DNA of 8,058 nt. Origin: JADGRQ01 sp041476585 (lineage in GTDB: Bacteria > Pseudomonadota > Gammaproteobacteria > Burkholderiales > SG8-39). The stretch lies in assembly GCA_041476585.1 (NCBI GenBank), contig JBGOTT010000188.1, positions 1 to 8,058 on the forward strand, read 5' to 3'. Below the pieces are notes generated by a model. That model had not been told where the DNA came from and did no database searches. It saw only the letters and a list, made by a program, of their open reading frames with translations. Of the stretch, positions 7,020 through 8,058 are shown piece after piece. The position numbers were made by a program, and so were the translations under genes. How positions within the stretch are numbered: the stretch's first letter is position 1; every line of letters begins with the position of its first letter.

Positions 7020-7534
7020 GTTGGCTCCTTGTGAAGAGGCTCGCCGCCGCGCAGTTCGCGCGCCGCGTCGATGATTGCCGCAACGATCGGGTAATAACCT
7101 GTGCAGCGGCAGATGTGGCCTGAAAGCATAATCTTGACCTGATCCTCCGAAGGATCCGGGTTCACGCCAAGGAAATGCGTCGCCGACATCAGGATACCCG
7201 CCGTGCAGAAGCCGCATTGCAGCGCATGGTGGCGGTTGAACGCGCGCTGCAGCGCATTCAGAGCGCCCCGGTTTGCGAGCCCTTCGACGGTGCGCACCGC
7301 CGCGCCGTCGCATTCCACGGCGAACTGCATGCAACTGCGTACCGCGCGGCCGTCGACCAGCACCGTGCACGCGCCGCAGACACCGTGCTCGCAGCCGACG
7401 CGGGTGCCGTAGAGTCCGAGTTCGTGGCGCAGAAAGTCTGTGAGCAGCGTCCGCGGCTCGGCCGTGCCGGTGCGCGGCTTACCGTTGACCTCGAGGCTTA
7501 TGCTGTGCCGGCTGGAGGGCTTGAGCCGTAGCAT
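7016..7534 (-). CDS. [2Fe-2S] subunit of a molybdenum hydroxylase (CoxS/HmfC-like)
   Basis: A 172-residue small subunit of the xanthine dehydrogenase/CO dehydrogenase family, which passes electrons from the Mo centre to FAD. The N-terminal plant-ferredoxin-type domain holds one cluster on Cys48, Cys53, Cys56 and Cys68 (CEHGVCGAC, then RSC). The C-terminal helical domain holds the second cluster on Cys107, Cys110, Cys142 and Cys144 (QCGFCTAG and HICRCTGYYPI). All eight ligands are present, so the protein should be functional. Length is usual for the family, with a slightly extended N-terminus (MLRLKPSSRH) before the domain begins. It starts one base after the FAD-subunit stop and overlaps the crotonase by four bases; no strong Shine-Dalgarno site precedes it, which fits coupled translation. 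The family includes enzymes for CO, furoyl-CoA, nicotinate, quinolines and 4-hydroxybenzoyl-CoA; the small subunit alone does not settle the substrate. Confidence 0.95.
   Translation of the reverse strand: MLRLKPSSRHSISLEVNGKPRTGTAEPRTLLTDFLRHELGLYGTRVGCEHGVCGACTVLVDGRAVRSCMQFAVECDGAAVRTVEGLANRGALNALQRAFNRHHALQCGFCTAGILMSATHFLGVNPDPSEDQVKIMLSGHICRCTGYYPIVAAIIDAARELRGGEPLHKEPT
7025..7030 (-). promoter_or_regulatory. Ribosome binding site of the crotonase gene
   Basis: A perfect AAGGAG on the minus strand ends five bases before the ATG at 7019, inside the last codons of the [2Fe-2S] subunit gene. It fixes the crotonase start and shows this gene can initiate translation by itself as well as through the ATGA overlap. 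Confidence 0.85.
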
Positions 7535-7535
7535 G

Positions 7536-8058
7536 TCAGCGCTTGCCCGCGCGTTCGAAGGCCTCGGCCAGCACTCGAGCCCCGAGCGCGTTGATCAAGG
7601 CCAGCCGATACTCCGCGGTGGCCTTGTAGTCGCTCATCGGCTTGATCTGTTGCGCGGCTGCGGCCGCGATCTCCGCTGCCAGGCCCGCATCGGCACGCTT
7701 GCCGAGGAATGGCGCCGTCTCTATCGCGATCGGGCGGCTTTCCACGCCGCCGAGCCCGAAGCCCAGATGCGCGAGCGCGCCCCGGGGCGTCAGCACGGCT
7801 TCGGCCGCGCAGGCCACGATCGCGAAGTCGCCGTGCCGCTGGGCGATCTCCGCAAACGCCCAGCCCGCGCCGTCTCTATGCCTGGGCCAGACGAGCGCCG
7901 TAAGCAGTTCATCCGGCGCGCGCGCCGTGGTGAGCACGTCGAGAAAGAACTCGCGCGCCGCAACGCGCCGCGTGCCGCGACTGGACTGCAGCTCGACCGA
8001 GCCTGCGAGCGTGACGAGCGCGAGCGGAATCTCGGAACTCGGATCGGCATGCGCCACC
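7536..8058 (-). CDS. FAD-binding subunit of a molybdenum hydroxylase (CoxM/HmfB-like), 5' part missing
   Basis: The C-terminal 173 residues or so of the medium subunit; the frame is open at the right edge, and since the family is usually near 290 residues about 40 percent is missing. The fragment begins in the FAD-binding motif (AHADPSSEIP; family pattern GG..AHADP..E). It continues with FFLDVLTTARAPDELLTALVWP, the conserved FAEIAQRHGDFAIV at about 68-81, and the C-terminal CO-dehydrogenase-flavoprotein domain ending in DYKATAEYRLALINALGARVL at about 143-163. The GTG at 8057 is an internal Val codon, not a start. Only one cysteine is visible (Cys83), so the four-cysteine [4Fe-4S] insertion that marks the 4-hydroxybenzoyl-CoA reductase beta subunit is absent from this part. 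It should carry electrons from the [2Fe-2S] subunit, encoded one base downstream, to an acceptor. The large Mo-cofactor subunit is presumably further upstream, outside the window. Confidence 0.92.
   Translation of the reverse strand, partial: VAHADPSSEIPLALVTLAGSVELQSSRGTRRVAAREFFLDVLTTARAPDELLTALVWPRHRDGAGWAFAEIAQRHGDFAIVACAAEAVLTPRGALAHLGFGLGGVESRPIAIETAPFLGKRADAGLAAEIAAAAAQQIKPMSDYKATAEYRLALINALGARVLAEAFERAGKR

Noticed and set aside
6207..7370. Longer 387-codon version of the crotonase
   Set aside because: The extra N-terminal part overlaps the [2Fe-2S] gene in another frame; homology and a perfect ribosome site begin at 7019.
7016..8058. Identification as 4-hydroxybenzoyl-CoA reductase subunits (HcrB/HcrC)
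   Set aside because: No cysteines for the extra [4Fe-4S] cluster in the visible FAD subunit, and the neighbouring genes are not those of anaerobic benzoyl-CoA metabolism.
1..8058. CRISPR arrays, insertion sequences, tRNA genes, prophage or toxin-antitoxin genes
   Set aside because: I saw no repeated units, transposase motifs, tRNA-like folds or orphan small genes; the window is filled by one continuous catabolic operon.

Overview
The window is one densely packed, high-GC block in which every supportable gene lies on the minus strand, so transcription runs from position 8058 towards position 1. GC content, the strong G/C bias at third codon positions and the gene families point to a proteobacterium, most likely a beta-proteobacterium of the Burkholderiales type. 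That placement is an inference from style; the window holds no rRNA or other phylogenetic marker.

Layout in transcription order: (1) the C-terminal part of a FAD-binding subunit of a molybdenum hydroxylase (xanthine dehydrogenase/CO dehydrogenase family), cut by the right edge; (2) its [2Fe-2S] subunit, complete; (3) a crotonase-fold (enoyl-CoA hydratase/isomerase family) protein; (4) a periplasmic substrate-binding protein; (5-6) two LivH/LivM-type permeases; (7-8) two LivG/LivF-type ATPases; (9) an AMP-forming acyl/aryl-CoA ligase. The largest gap between genes is 22 bases and four junctions overlap (4, 8, 4 and 1 bases). No promoter or terminator is visible between genes, so this looks like one operon whose start lies beyond the right edge. 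The last 95 bases, left of the ligase, hold no gene I can support.

Read together, the genes describe import of an organic acid by a branched-chain-amino-acid-type (HAAT family) ABC transporter, activation to a CoA thioester by the ligase, ring hydroxylation of the thioester by the three-subunit Mo/FAD/[2Fe-2S] enzyme, and hydration or hydrolysis by the crotonase protein. That set (ligase + Mo hydroxylase + single crotonase, with no beta-oxidation genes in view) matches the logic of the 2-furoate pathway (HmfABC, HmfD, HmfE), in which 2-furoyl-CoA is hydroxylated and opened to 2-oxoglutaroyl-CoA and then 2-oxoglutarate. Furoate or a related heteroaromatic acid is therefore my leading hypothesis, not a demonstrated fact. 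Absence of the cysteines for an extra [4Fe-4S] cluster in the visible FAD subunit argues against 4-hydroxybenzoyl-CoA reductase. The catalytic Mo-binding large subunit is not in the window. The most interesting point is that a complete ABC importer sits inside the catabolic operon, between the crotonase gene and the CoA ligase gene.
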